Source: Streptomyces jeddahensis (GTDB taxonomy: Bacteria > Actinomycetota > Actinomycetes > Streptomycetales > Streptomycetaceae). From it: DNA of 64,000 nucleotides. Numbering within the stretch: position 1 is the first letter of the stretch; each line of letters starts with the position of its first letter. Below are positions 55,997 through 64,000 of the stretch, in pieces. The translations under genes were made by a program, and so were the position numbers. The stretch spans positions 1 through 64,000 of the forward strand of contig NZ_LOHS01000081.1 of NCBI RefSeq assembly GCF_001642995.1. Direction: 5' to 3'. The notes beneath the pieces are model-generated. The model worked only from the letters and a program-made list of their open reading frames with translations. It was not told where the DNA came from and did not search any database.

Positions 55997-57409
55997 ATGG
56001 CAGAATCATGGGCCACTCTCGGCGTGGACTTGCATCTCGACCCGAGTGGCAGCGGCACGGGCACCGGCTCCGGCCTGCGGAAAGGCCTGACCGACGCCCT
56101 GCGCGACGCGGTCCGCACCGGACGGCTCGCGCCGGGCACGCGCCTGCCGTCGTCCCGCTCGCTCGCCGCCGACCTGGGCATCGCCCGCAACACGGTCGCC
56201 GACGCCTACGCGGATCTGGTGGCCGAGGGCTGGCTGACCGCCCGGCAGGGCTCGGGCACCCGGGTCGCCGAGCGGCCCGTCCCGGTGCCGAGCGGCCCGG
56301 CGCCCCGGCGCAGGGCGGCGGGCCGCCCGACGTACGACCTGACGCCCGGCACCCCCGACCTGAGCGCCTTCCCGCGCACCGAGTGGCTCAAGGCCGCCCG
56401 CCGCGCACTGGCCGCCGCACCGAACGACGCGTTCGGCTACGGCGACCCGCGTGGCCGCGTCGAACTGCGCACCGCCCTCGCCGGCTATCTTGCACGCGCG
56501 CGTGGCGTGCACGCCGATCCCGAACGGATCATGGTCTGCGCGGGGTTCGCGCACGGCCTGATGCTGCTCGGCGCCGTACTGCGCAGACGCGGCGCCCGCG
56601 ACGTGGCCGTCGAGTCGTACGGCCTGGACGTCCACTGGACGCTGCTGAGCCGGGCCGGACTGCGCACCACGCCGCTGCCGTTCGACGAACTGGGCACGAA
56701 CACACAGCCGTTGGAAGAGCTGAGCCCGGCCGCGGTGCTGATGACGCCCGCGCATCAGTTCCCCATGGGCGTGCCCCTGCACCCCGACCGGCGCGCGGCC
56801 GCCGTCGACTGGGCGCGGCGCAGCGGCGGGCTGATCCTGGAGGACGACTACGACGGAGAGTTCCGCTACGACAGGCAGCCGATCGGCGCACTCCAGGGAC
56901 TCGATCCGGACCGCGTCGTCTACCTCGGCACCGCCAGCAAGTCCCTCGCACCGGGGTTGCGCCTGGGCTGGCTGGTGCTGCCGTCCGCGCTGGTCGCCGA
57001 GGCCGTCGATGCGAAGGGCATCAGCGACTGGTCGTGCGGCACGCTCGACCAGCTGACCCTCGCGGAGTTCATCGAATCCGGGGCGTACGACCGGCATGTG
57101 CGGTCCATGCGGCTGCGCTACCGGCGCCGCCGGGACCAGCTCGTGGCGGCGCTGGCGGAGCGGGCACCGGATGTGCGCGCGACAGGCATCGCGGCCGGGA
57201 TGCACGCCGTCCTCGAACTCCCGCCCGGCACCGAGCAGTCCGTGGCCCGCGCCGCCGCCTGGCACGGCCTCGGCGTCCACGGCCTGAGCCGCTTCCGCCA
57301 CGAGAGCGCCGTCGCGGAGCCCCGGGACGCACTCGTCGTCGGATACGGGACGCCCCCGGACCACGCCTGGTCGGGGGCACTGGACGCACTGTGCAGGGCA
57401 CTTCCCTAG
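55997..57409 (+). CDS. MocR/PdxR-type regulator (GntR HTH fused to aminotransferase)
   Basis: 470 residues. The winged helix (about 28-90) reads LRDAVRTGRLAPGTRLPSSR, DLGIARNTVADAYADLVAEG. After a Pro/Arg linker comes a class I aminotransferase-like domain (about 115-470) with PLP-site features: LEDDYDGEFRYD, and Lys in TASKSLAPGLRLGW. These regulators sense PLP-linked ligands and usually control a divergent gene, here the AhpD-like gene. Whether PLP or an amino-acid derivative is the effector is unknown. Confidence 0.93.
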   Translation: MAESWATLGVDLHLDPSGSGTGTGSGLRKGLTDALRDAVRTGRLAPGTRLPSSRSLAADLGIARNTVADAYADLVAEGWLTARQGSGTRVAERPVPVPSGPAPRRRAAGRPTYDLTPGTPDLSAFPRTEWLKAARRALAAAPNDAFGYGDPRGRVELRTALAGYLARARGVHADPERIMVCAGFAHGLMLLGAVLRRRGARDVAVESYGLDVHWTLLSRAGLRTTPLPFDELGTNTQPLEELSPAAVLMTPAHQFPMGVPLHPDRRAAAVDWARRSGGLILEDDYDGEFRYDRQPIGALQGLDPDRVVYLGTASKSLAPGLRLGWLVLPSALVAEAVDAKGISDWSCGTLDQLTLAEFIESGAYDRHVRSMRLRYRRRRDQLVAALAERAPDVRATGIAAGMHAVLELPPGTEQSVARAAAWHGLGVHGLSRFRHESAVAEPRDALVVGYGTPPDHAWSGALDALCRALP

Positions 57410-57608
57410 GCCCGAGCAGGGCACTTCCACAGCCTGTTCACCACACGAGCCGGCCGACGCGCCGTTCACCGCTCCTTCCGGATCCCTTCGCTCGTCGGTA
57501 CCGGCCCGTCCCTCGAAGGTGGCTGGAATTGCCCTGCCTGCGGACCAGCGTGACCAGTGAGGCTTGCTGGCCGTCCGGTCCCGGTCGTCGGAGCCCTGGG
57601 GGAATGCC

Positions 57609-59285
57609 ATGCACAGCGAGAGCGGTACACGTCCCGGCAGAACGGCGACGGCGGCCCGCCGCCGTAGGCGTACGCGTGTCGCGCTGGGCGCCGCCGTCGC
57701 CCTCGCGGCCATCAACCCGTTGACGTTCTCCGGGGTCGCAGGGGCCACCCCTGCCGCCACGGCAGCGGAACCGGTCGCGTACCCGGCCCAGGACACGCCC
57801 CCGGCGTCGGAGCACTGGACGACACAGACCGTCGCCCCGGGCGTCCAGGTGCGCACCGGCGTCATCGAGCGCGCAGACGCGGCCCCGTCCTGGACGGTCA
57901 CCGTCCAGGCCCCCGCCGTCAACCGCCTGACCGGGGCCGCAACCTGGTCGGACGTCGGAAGCCGGACCTGGGCGGAGACCACCGCCCAGCAGCTGCGCGA
58001 CGCCGGTTTCCAGCCGGTCGTACAGCAGGTGCCGTGGCCGGACTACGCGGACACCCCGCACGGCACGATGGGCTGGCGGGTACGCGTCGGCTCGTACACG
58101 GCGCAGGCCGAGGCGCAGAGCGCGAGCCACAAGGTCGGTGCGGCGGGCTTCCGCTCGGTGGCGGCGTGGAGCGGCTACGACGCCGACCAGCCGGCCGACC
58201 GCGAGAGCGTCCACGTGGCGGTGATCGACCCCCGCACCTTCGACGGCACCGTGGAGAGCACCCACAACGGCGACGTCGCGGAACGCGAGAAGACGTCGGC
58301 GGTCGCCGCGCAGCTCGGCTCCCTGGTCGCCGTCAACGGCGGCTTCTTCATCACCTCCGACGCCGACGGCGTGCAGGGCACCCCGGCCGCAGCCGCGGCC
58401 TACGACGGGGCGCTGGAGTCGATGGCCGCCGGCACCCGGGCCGCGCTCCTTCTGGAAGACGGCGGGCGGCACATCCGTATCACCGACGTGAGCACCGAGG
58501 TGACCGCCCGCGCCGGGTCGTCCACGTATGCGGTCGAGGGCATCAACCGGGTGCCGGGCAAGGTGCGCAACTGCGGCCGCCCAGGTGCCGTGCCCACCGA
58601 ACAGCCCCGCCAGGACCTCACCTGCAGCAAGACGGACGACCTGGTGCGGTTCACCTCCCGGTTCGGGGCCGGTCTGCCGACCGGACCCGGCACCCAGGCC
58701 GTACTGGACGCCACCGGCCGCGTGCTCTCCGCCGGCGCCCGCGGCGGCACGGTCCGGCCCGGCGGCTCGGTGCTGCAGGGCATCGGCTCGGCCGCCGACT
58801 GGCTGGCGGACCACGCCCGGCCGGGCGAGCGGATCACCGTGAAGGAGGCCGTCCGCGACGCCGAGGGCCGGCGGGTCGAACTCGGCCCCGGCGACAGCAT
58901 GGTCAGCGCCGCCCCGACCCTGGTGAAAGACGGCCGTATCGACATCGACGCGGCCGGCGAGGGCACCCTCGATCCGCAGGACCTCTCCTTCGGCTACGCC
59001 TGGTCGAACGTACGGCAGCCGCGCACCATGGCCGGGATCGACAAACGGGGACGGCTGCTCCTGGTCACGGTCGACGGACGGCAGCCGGGCGTCAGCGAGG
59101 GCTTCACGCTGGCCGAGGCCGCGTCCTTCATGCGCTCGCTCGGTGCCGTCGACGCCCTGAACCTCGACGGCGGCGGATCGACCGCCATGGCCGTCGGCGG
59201 CACACTCGTCAACACCACGTCGGACGCGACCGGGGAGCGCCCCGTGGGCGACACCGTCCAGGTGCTGCCCGCAGGCCGCGACTGA
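57609..59285 (+). CDS. Secreted phosphodiester glycosidase-family (NAGPA) protein
   Basis: 558 residues. ATG 57609 has GGGGGAA upstream. The signal peptide has a twin-Arg-like basic region (ARRRRRTRVALGAAVALAAI) and ends near TAAEP. The N-terminal part (about 60-180) includes an SPOR-like segment (TAQQLRDAGFQPVVQQVPWP). The NAGPA domain (about 200-555) has VAVNGGFF and LNLDGGGSTAM, the hallmark of phosphodiester alpha-N-acetylglucosaminidases such as the lysosomal uncovering enzyme and YigE. The likely substrates are cell-wall glycan phosphodiesters, by inference. Confidence 0.9.
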   Translation: MHSESGTRPGRTATAARRRRRTRVALGAAVALAAINPLTFSGVAGATPAATAAEPVAYPAQDTPPASEHWTTQTVAPGVQVRTGVIERADAAPSWTVTVQAPAVNRLTGAATWSDVGSRTWAETTAQQLRDAGFQPVVQQVPWPDYADTPHGTMGWRVRVGSYTAQAEAQSASHKVGAAGFRSVAAWSGYDADQPADRESVHVAVIDPRTFDGTVESTHNGDVAEREKTSAVAAQLGSLVAVNGGFFITSDADGVQGTPAAAAAYDGALESMAAGTRAALLLEDGGRHIRITDVSTEVTARAGSSTYAVEGINRVPGKVRNCGRPGAVPTEQPRQDLTCSKTDDLVRFTSRFGAGLPTGPGTQAVLDATGRVLSAGARGGTVRPGGSVLQGIGSAADWLADHARPGERITVKEAVRDAEGRRVELGPGDSMVSAAPTLVKDGRIDIDAAGEGTLDPQDLSFGYAWSNVRQPRTMAGIDKRGRLLLVTVDGRQPGVSEGFTLAEAASFMRSLGAVDALNLDGGGSTAMAVGGTLVNTTSDATGERPVGDTVQVLPAGRD

Positions 59286-59425
59286 CGCTCGCTCGTCGTG
59301 CCCGTCCGGGGGCCCGGTTGCGCGACCGGGCGGGCACGCCCGTACCCTGACCTCCGTTCGTCATCGGCCAGTTGGCCGCTCAGCTGACGGACGGCAGAGA
59401 CAGGAACGCTACGGGGGAGCAGAAC

Positions 59426-59815
59426 ATGGCAGACGCACGACGGCAGTTGAGGTCCGGCACGGTCGTACTCGGCGGGGTGGGACTTCTCGCCGCGGCACTC
59501 ACCTCCTGCTCGTCCGACCCGGACAAGCGGTGCGTGGACAGCGACAGCTACCAGGCCGCGAAGGGCTACAAGCTCGTCGCCGACAAGAACTGCAAGACCA
59601 CCACAGGCGGCTCCGCCAGCCGCAAGAGCCGTAAGACCGGCAAGGCCGGCGTCGACGGCGACTGGTACTACGGCGGCAAGGAGAAGAACGGCTGGGTCGA
59701 CGGCGGCTCGTTCACCAGCAAGTCGAGCGGTTCCGGCAGCTCCGGCGGTTCGAGCGGCGGCAGCGACGTGGACCGCGGCGGCTTCGGCAGCGGCGACGGC
59801 AGCTCCGGCGGCTGA
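59426..59815 (+). CDS. YgiB-like lipoprotein
   Basis: 129 residues. ATG 59426 has GGGGGAG upstream. Signal peptide with lipobox LTSC (TVVLGGVGLLAAALTSCSS). The mature part has Cys in KRCVDSDSYQ and DKNCKTT, a DWYYGGKEKNGWVDGGSF segment, and a Gly/Ser tail that includes RGGFGSG. The RGGFG element and the neighbouring ATP-grasp gene recall E. coli YgiB and YgiC; this parallel is inference. Gap to the next gene is 57 bases, filled with a 13-bp tandem repeat. Confidence 0.8.
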   Translation: MADARRQLRSGTVVLGGVGLLAAALTSCSSDPDKRCVDSDSYQAAKGYKLVADKNCKTTTGGSASRKSRKTGKAGVDGDWYYGGKEKNGWVDGGSFTSKSSGSGSSGGSSGGSDVDRGGFGSGDGSSGG

Positions 59816-59821
59816 GCGCCG

Positions 59822-59860
59822 GACACCTGGATCGGACACCTGGACCGCATACCTGGATCG
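59822..59860. repeat. 13-bp tandem repeat between the YgiB-like and YgiC-like genes
   Basis: Three adjacent 13-base units: gacacctggatcg (59822-59834), gacacctggaccg (59835-59847), catacctggatcg (59848-59860). It ends 12 bases before the ATG of the ATP-grasp gene and occupies its ribosome-site region. Confidence 0.85.
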
Positions 59861-59872
59861 GCCGAACCCACC

Positions 59873-61060
59873 ATGGAACGACGCACCATCGAGCCCCGCG
59901 ACGGCTGGCAGCAGACCGTCGAGAAGCAGGGGCTGATCTATCCGCTCACCCGTTTCCCGGACGGCTCGCTGCGCCCGTACTGGGACGAGAGCGCGTACTA
60001 CGTCTTCTCGCTGCCCGAGGTCGAGGCGCTGGAGGAGGTCGTCGAGGAGCTGCACCGGATGTGCCTGGCGGCGGCGCAGTACATCGTGGACGAGGGCCGG
60101 TTCGCGGATCTCGGTATCACCGACCCGCGGCTGGCCGAGCTGGTCGCGGAGGCCTGGCGGCGCCGGGCCGAACTGCCGTCCGTCTACGGCCGCTTCGACC
60201 TCCGCTACGACGGCAGCGGCCCGGCGAAACTGCTGGAGTACAACGCCGACACGCCGACGTCCCTGGTCGAGGCCGCGAGCCCGCAGTGGTTCTGGATGGA
60301 GGAGCGCTTCCCCGGCGCCGACCAGTGGAACTCCCTGCACGAACGCCTCGTCGACGCCTGGAAGAAGCAGGCCGCCCTGCTGCCGCCGGGCAGCCCCCTG
60401 TACTTCGCGCACTCCTCGGCCGACGAGCTCGGCGAGGACCTCATGACCGTCGCGTATCTGCAGGAGACGGCGCAGCAGGCCGGCCTTGACACCGAGTGGA
60501 TCTCCATGGAGGAGATCGGCTGGGACCGGCTCTCCGGCCGCTTCGTGGACAAGCAGCTCCGCTTCATCCGCAGCTGCTTCAAGCTCTACCCCTGGGAGTG
60601 GCTGACCACGGACCGCTTCGGCGAGCACGTCCTCGACACGCTCGACAACGGCGGCGGCACGGGCAGCACTCTGTGGATCGAGCCCGCCTGGAAGATGCTG
60701 CTGTCCAACAAGGCGCTCCTCGCCATCCTCTGGGAGCTGTTCCCAGGCCATCCGAACCTCCTTCCCGCCTACCTCGACGGCCCGCGCGAGCTGGCGACCA
60801 CGACGGGATACGTCGCCAAGCCGCTGCTCGGCCGCGAGGGCGCGGGCGTCACGGTGCACGAGCCGGGTCCGGGCGAGCCACTCGTACGGGAAGAGCCCTG
60901 CTGCTACCAGGAGCTGGCGCCGCTGCCGTCGTTCGACGGCAACCGGGTGGTGCTCGGCGCCTGGGTCGTCGAGGACGAGTCGGCGGGGCTCGGCATCCGC
61001 GAGTCGTCGGGACTGGTCACGGACGAGTACGCGCGCTTCGTGCCCCACGTGATCCTCTAG
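59873..61060 (+). CDS. Glutathionylspermidine synthase-like ATP-grasp protein (YgiC-like)
   Basis: 395 residues. ATP-grasp ligase of the GSP-synthetase C-terminal type: RFDLRYDGSGPAKLLEYNAD, TPTSLVEAASPQWFW, the nucleotide-binding YVAKPLLGREGAGVTVHEPG, and the metal-site stretch near the C-terminus (YQELAPLPSFDGNRVVLGAW). It lacks the amidase domain of full GSP synthetase. In E. coli YgiC and YjfC are such stand-alone domains. The reaction is probably ATP-dependent amide-bond formation; substrates unknown. The start lacks a normal ribosome site, consistent with coupling to the lipoprotein gene. Confidence 0.9.
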   Translation: MERRTIEPRDGWQQTVEKQGLIYPLTRFPDGSLRPYWDESAYYVFSLPEVEALEEVVEELHRMCLAAAQYIVDEGRFADLGITDPRLAELVAEAWRRRAELPSVYGRFDLRYDGSGPAKLLEYNADTPTSLVEAASPQWFWMEERFPGADQWNSLHERLVDAWKKQAALLPPGSPLYFAHSSADELGEDLMTVAYLQETAQQAGLDTEWISMEEIGWDRLSGRFVDKQLRFIRSCFKLYPWEWLTTDRFGEHVLDTLDNGGGTGSTLWIEPAWKMLLSNKALLAILWELFPGHPNLLPAYLDGPRELATTTGYVAKPLLGREGAGVTVHEPGPGEPLVREEPCCYQELAPLPSFDGNRVVLGAWVVEDESAGLGIRESSGLVTDEYARFVPHVIL

Positions 61061-61063
61061 GCC

Positions 61064-62293
61064 CTAGGGCCTCTGAGGACGGGGCGGGGCGGCCAGGACC
61101 GCCCGCAGCTGATCCAGTCCCCAGTCCAGGTCCTCCTTGCTGATGACCAGCGGCGGGGCGATCCGGATGGTGGAGCCGTGGGTGTCCTTGACCAGGACGC
61201 CCCGCTCCATCAGCCGCTCCGAGATGTGCCGTCCCGTGCCGTACGACGGGGCGATGTCGACGCCCGCCCACAGGCCGCGGCCGCGCACCTCCCGCACGGG
61301 GCCACCGCTCCCGGCGAGCAGCCGCAGCTCGTCGTGCAGATGCGCACCGAGCTCCGCGGCGCGCTGCTGGTACTCGCCCGAGCGCAGCATGTCGATGACC
61401 TCCAGCGCCACGGCGCAGGCCAGCGGATTCCCGCCGAACGTCGAACCGTGCTCACCGGGCCTGAAGATGCCCAGCACGGCGCTGGACGACACGACCGCCG
61501 ACACCGGCACGATGCCGCCGCCGAGCGCCTTGCCGAGCACATACACGTCCGGCACGACGCCCTCGTGCTCGCACGCGAACGTCTTCCCCGTACGGCCCAG
61601 GCCCGACTGGATCTCATCCGCGATGAACAGCACATTGCGCTCGCGCGTCAGCTCCCGCACGGCCCGCAGATAGCCCTCCGGCGGCATCAGCACCCCGGCC
61701 TCGCCCTGGATGGGCTCCAGCAGCACCGCGACCGCGTTCTCCGTGAGCGCGTCGCGCATCGCGGTCAGGTCGCCGTACGGGACGATCTCGAAGCCGGGCG
61801 TGTAGGGACCGAAGTCCGCCCGCGCCTCCGGGTCCGTGGAGAAGCTGATGATCGTCGTCGTGCGGCCGTGGAAGTTGCCCGCCGCCACGACGACCTTGGC
61901 CATGCCGTCGGGCACGCCCTTGACCCGGTAGCCCCACTTCCGTGCGGTCTTCACGGCGGTCTCCACCGCCTCCGCACCCGTGTTCATCGGCAGCACCATC
62001 TCCATGCCGCACAGCTCGGCCAGGCGCTCGCAGAACTCGGCGAACCGGTCGTGGTGGAACGCCCGCGAGGTCAGCGTCACCCGCTCGAGCTGCGCCTGCG
62101 CGGCCTCGATCAGTCGCCGGTTGCGGTGCCCGAAGTTCAGCGCCGAGTACCCGGCGAGCAGATCGAGGTACCGGCGCCCCTCGACGTCCGTCATCCACGC
62201 CCCGTCGGCGGTCGCGATGACGACGGGCAACGGGTGATAGGTATGCGCACTGTGCGCCTCGGCAGAGGCGATGAGCGCATCGCCAGCACTCAC
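61064..62293 (-). CDS. rocD: Ornithine aminotransferase (class III)
   Basis: 409 residues. GTG 62293 (SAGDALIASAEAHSAHTYHP follows) is chosen for the GGAGGTCCC site. PLP-binding Lys is in DVYVLGKALGGGIVPVSAVV; MNTGAEAVETAVKTARKWGY, GNFHGRTTTIISFS, EPIQGEAGVLMP and DEIQSGLGRTGK are typical of ornithine-oxo-acid transaminase. It moves the delta-amino group of ornithine to 2-oxoglutarate, giving glutamate semialdehyde. It ends only a few bases from the convergent ATP-grasp gene. Confidence 0.94.
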   Translation of the reverse strand: MSAGDALIASAEAHSAHTYHPLPVVIATADGAWMTDVEGRRYLDLLAGYSALNFGHRNRRLIEAAQAQLERVTLTSRAFHHDRFAEFCERLAELCGMEMVLPMNTGAEAVETAVKTARKWGYRVKGVPDGMAKVVVAAGNFHGRTTTIISFSTDPEARADFGPYTPGFEIVPYGDLTAMRDALTENAVAVLLEPIQGEAGVLMPPEGYLRAVRELTRERNVLFIADEIQSGLGRTGKTFACEHEGVVPDVYVLGKALGGGIVPVSAVVSSSAVLGIFRPGEHGSTFGGNPLACAVALEVIDMLRSGEYQQRAAELGAHLHDELRLLAGSGGPVREVRGRGLWAGVDIAPSYGTGRHISERLMERGVLVKDTHGSTIRIAPPLVISKEDLDWGLDQLRAVLAAPPRPQRP

Positions 62294-62363
62294 GGGACCT
62301 CCGTCCGTACGAAGAGAGGGCCAGGTGTGCCCTTTGTACCCGATTTGCCCGCACGGCGCGGAG

Positions 62364-62429
62364 CTGTGGGCAGCCGCCCCGCCCGCCTGTGGGCGTGCGT
62401 TCCGCCAGGGGCGGAACGGGCGGGCACAG
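62364..62429 (+). repeat. Dispersed Streptomyces intergenic repeat, copy E (variant)
   Basis: CTGTG...CACAG arms with a central perfect hairpin CGTTCCGCC-agg-GGCGGAACG (62398-62418), matching copy A's core. It lies between divergent rocD and glyA. Confidence 0.7.
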
Positions 62430-62469
62430 GCGGACCCCCAGCCCAGCGGCAGCGCTCCCGCATCGTGGA

Positions 62470-62504
62470 CCGGCAAGGCCAGCACCTGGCCTTGCCGGTA
62501 GGCT
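62470..62504 (+). promoter_or_regulatory. glyA promoter with a 13-bp dyad abutting the -10
   Basis: CCGGCAAGGCCAG-cac-CTGGCCTTGCCGG (62470-62498) is immediately followed by TAGGCT (62499-62504), a -10 candidate that would start RNA near 62511, at the first base of the riboswitch. The dyad covers the whole -35 to -10 spacer, so it looks like an operator rather than a terminator. Confidence 0.6.
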
Positions 62505-62508
62505 GGCC

Positions 62509-62592
62509 GCGGGCCGTGACTGGCGCGCTGGGATGGGACCGACCATCGGGGAGCGGCCCGCGCAAAACCGTGTGCCGTGCGCCTGGGCCGAC
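62509..62592 (+). ncRNA. ZTP (pfl) riboswitch upstream of glyA
   Basis: Carries the class blocks in order: GGGCCGTGACTGGCG, GGGATGGGACC...GACCATCGGGGAGCG, a variable loop, then GTGCGCCTGGGCCG. The conserved GGGGAGCG and CGCCTGGGC elements form the ligand pocket and pseudoknot in this class. It senses ZMP/ZTP, the signal of low 10-formyl-THF, and activates folate one-carbon genes such as glyA. It ends about 30 bases before the GGAGGT ribosome site. Recognition is from memory of the consensus. Confidence 0.88.
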
Positions 62593-62633
62593 CCGTGCAT
62601 CCCGTGTCCGCGTCCGTCCGGAGGTCCGACGAC

Positions 62634-64000
62634 ATGCCAGAGCCCCTCTCCACCGAGTCCACCGCCTTCCGCAGCGCCCTCGATGTGATCCGGGGCGTGG
62701 AGCCCCGCGTCGCCGACGCCATCGGCCAGGAGGTCGAGGACCAGCGCGCCTCGCTGAAGCTCATCGCCAGCGAGAACTACGCCTCGCCCGCCGTCCTGCT
62801 CGCCATGGGCAACTGGTTCAGCGACAAGTACGCCGAGGGCACCATCGGCCGCCGCTTCTACGCCGGCTGCCGCAACGTCGACACCGTCGAGTCGCTGGCC
62901 GCCGAGCACGCCAAGGAGCTCTTCGGCGCCCGCCACGCCTACGTCCAGCCGCACTCCGGCATCGACGCCAACCTGGTCGCCTTCTGGGCCGTCCTCGCCG
63001 CGCGCGTCGAGGCCCCGGCGCTGCAGCGTGCCGGTGCCCGCCAGGTCAACGACCTCTCCGAGAAGGACTGGGCCGAGCTCCGCCGCGAGCTGGGCAACCA
63101 GCGCATGCTCGGCATGTCGCTGGACGCCGGCGGCCACCTCACGCACGGCTTCCGGCCCAACATCTCCGGCAAGATGTTCGACCAGCGCAGCTACGGCACC
63201 GACCCGGCGACCGGCCTCCTCGACTACGACGCGCTGCGCGCCACCGCCCGCGAGTTCAAGCCGCTGATCATCGTCGCGGGCTACTCGGCGTACCCGCGCC
63301 TGGTGAACTTCCGCATCATGCGCGAGATCGCCGACGAGGTCGGCGCGACCCTCATGGTCGACATGGCGCACTTCGCGGGCCTCGTCGCGGGCAAGGTGCT
63401 CACCGGCGACTTCGACCCCGTACCGCACGCGCAGATCGTCACCACGACCACCCACAAGTCCCTGCGCGGCCCGCGCGGCGGCATGGTCCTGTGCGACGAC
63501 TCGCTCGTCGAGCAGGTCGACCGCGGCTGCCCGATGGTGCTCGGCGGCCCGCTCCCGCACGTCATGGCCGCCAAGGCCGTCGCCCTCGCCGAGGCCCGGC
63601 AGCCGTCCTTCCAGGACTACGCCCAGCGCATCGTCGACAACTCCCGCGCCCTCGCCGACGGCCTGATGCGCCGCGGCGCGACCCTGGTCACCGGCGGTAC
63701 GGACAACCACCTCAACCTGATCGACGTCGCGACCTCCTACGGGCTCACCGGCCGCCAGGCCGAGTCCGCGCTCCTCGACTCGGGCGTCGTGACCAACCGC
63801 AACGCCATCCCGCAGGACCCGAACGGCGCCTGGTACACGTCCGGCATCCGGATCGGTACGCCGGCCCTCACCACCCGCGGGCTCGGCACCGGCGAGATGG
63901 ACGAGATCGCTGCGCTGATCGACCGCGTGCTGACCTCTGCCGAGGCGGGCACGACCAGCAAGGGTGCGCCCTCCAAGGCGCAGCACGTTCTGGACGAGAA
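62634..64000 (+). CDS. glyA: Serine hydroxymethyltransferase (3' end outside window)
   Basis: Converts serine plus THF to glycine plus methylene-THF. ATG 62634 with GGAGGT upstream; 455 codons are visible and the frame is open at the window end, close to the expected full length. It has [45 protein letters not shown] and the PLP Lys in [14 protein letters not shown]. It carries an actinobacterial insert ([19 protein letters not shown]). It is preceded by a ZTP riboswitch, matching its role in one-carbon supply with purN, purH and folD elsewhere in the window. Confidence 0.97.
   Translation, partial: MPEPLSTESTAFRSALDVIRGVEPRVADAIGQEVEDQRASLKLIASENYASPAVLLAMGNWFSDKYAEGTIGRRFYAGCRNVDTVESLAAEHAKELFGARHAYVQPHSGIDANLVAFWAVLAARVEAPALQRAGARQVNDLSEKDWAELRRELGNQRMLGMSLDAGGHLTHGFRPNISGKMFDQRSYGTDPATGLLDYDALRATAREFKPLIIVAGYSAYPRLVNFRIMREIADEVGATLMVDMAHFAGLVAGKVLTGDFDPVPHAQIVTTTTHKSLRGPRGGMVLCDDSLVEQVDRGCPMVLGGPLPHVMAAKAVALAEARQPSFQDYAQRIVDNSRALADGLMRRGATLVTGGTDNHLNLIDVATSYGLTGRQAESALLDSGVVTNRNAIPQDPNGAWYTSGIRIGTPALTTRGLGTGEMDEIAALIDRVLTSAEAGTTSKGAPSKAQHVLDE

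Overview
This is a very GC-rich actinobacterial chromosome segment, almost certainly from Streptomyces. Third codon positions are strongly G/C, GTG and TTG starts are common, and many genes look leaderless. Ubiquitous Streptomyces intergenic repeats are present. The gene order pcrA - icmB-like - sucCD - perM-like - purNH - folD - mdh - betaine genes - glyA is, from memory, that of the core chromosome of Streptomyces. I see no tRNA, rRNA, CRISPR array, insertion sequence or prophage.

Layout. 0.2-7.6 kb: a PspC-fused two-component pair; a three-gene minus-strand operon with Ku; two NlpC/P60 cell-wall hydrolases, one behind a c-di-AMP riboswitch. 8-14.5 kb: PcrA helicase, an M23 peptidase, a lipase-like hydrolase and a B12-binding mutase subunit. 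14.8-23 kb: a poorly characterised five-gene cluster (DUF5691-like, SWIM zinc finger, MoxR AAA+ ATPase, DUF5682-like, VWA protein) around a divergent promoter region. 23-26.2 kb: two exported proteins, one built of 11-residue repeats. 26.6-38.8 kb: core metabolism (sucCD, purNH, folD) interleaved with membrane proteins and a sigma-like protein. 39.5-45 kb: an HTH/DUF2690 membrane regulator, mdh, a Tat-exported sulfatase and a questin-oxidase-like protein. 45.5-52.7 kb: a complete choline-to-glycine-betaine module (aldehyde dehydrogenase, choline-oxidase-like flavoprotein, ABC importer). 52.8-64 kb: smaller accessory genes, a YgiBC-like pair, ornithine aminotransferase, and glyA behind a ZTP riboswitch and cut by the window end.

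The best candidate for an undescribed system is the 14.8-23 kb cluster. Its central intergenic region carries a 13-bp inverted repeat whose arms, read outward, each fit the mycobacterial PafBC/RecA-NDp DNA-damage promoter pattern (tTGTCRgtg-N8-TAnnnT). The SWIM arm fits perfectly and its -10 abuts a leaderless ATG; the AAA+ arm has a weaker -10. The helicase gene pcrA has the same pattern. A SWIM protein, a MoxR ATPase, a MIDAS-bearing VWA protein and a DUF5682 protein with two TraB/TIKI-like histidine motifs would therefore form a DNA-damage-inducible module. That reading is inference from motifs and context.

Other regulation visible in the sequence includes palindromic operator candidates near icmB, mdh and the HTH genes, strong bidirectional terminators between convergent genes, and one TTA (bldA-type) codon in a small membrane-protein gene.
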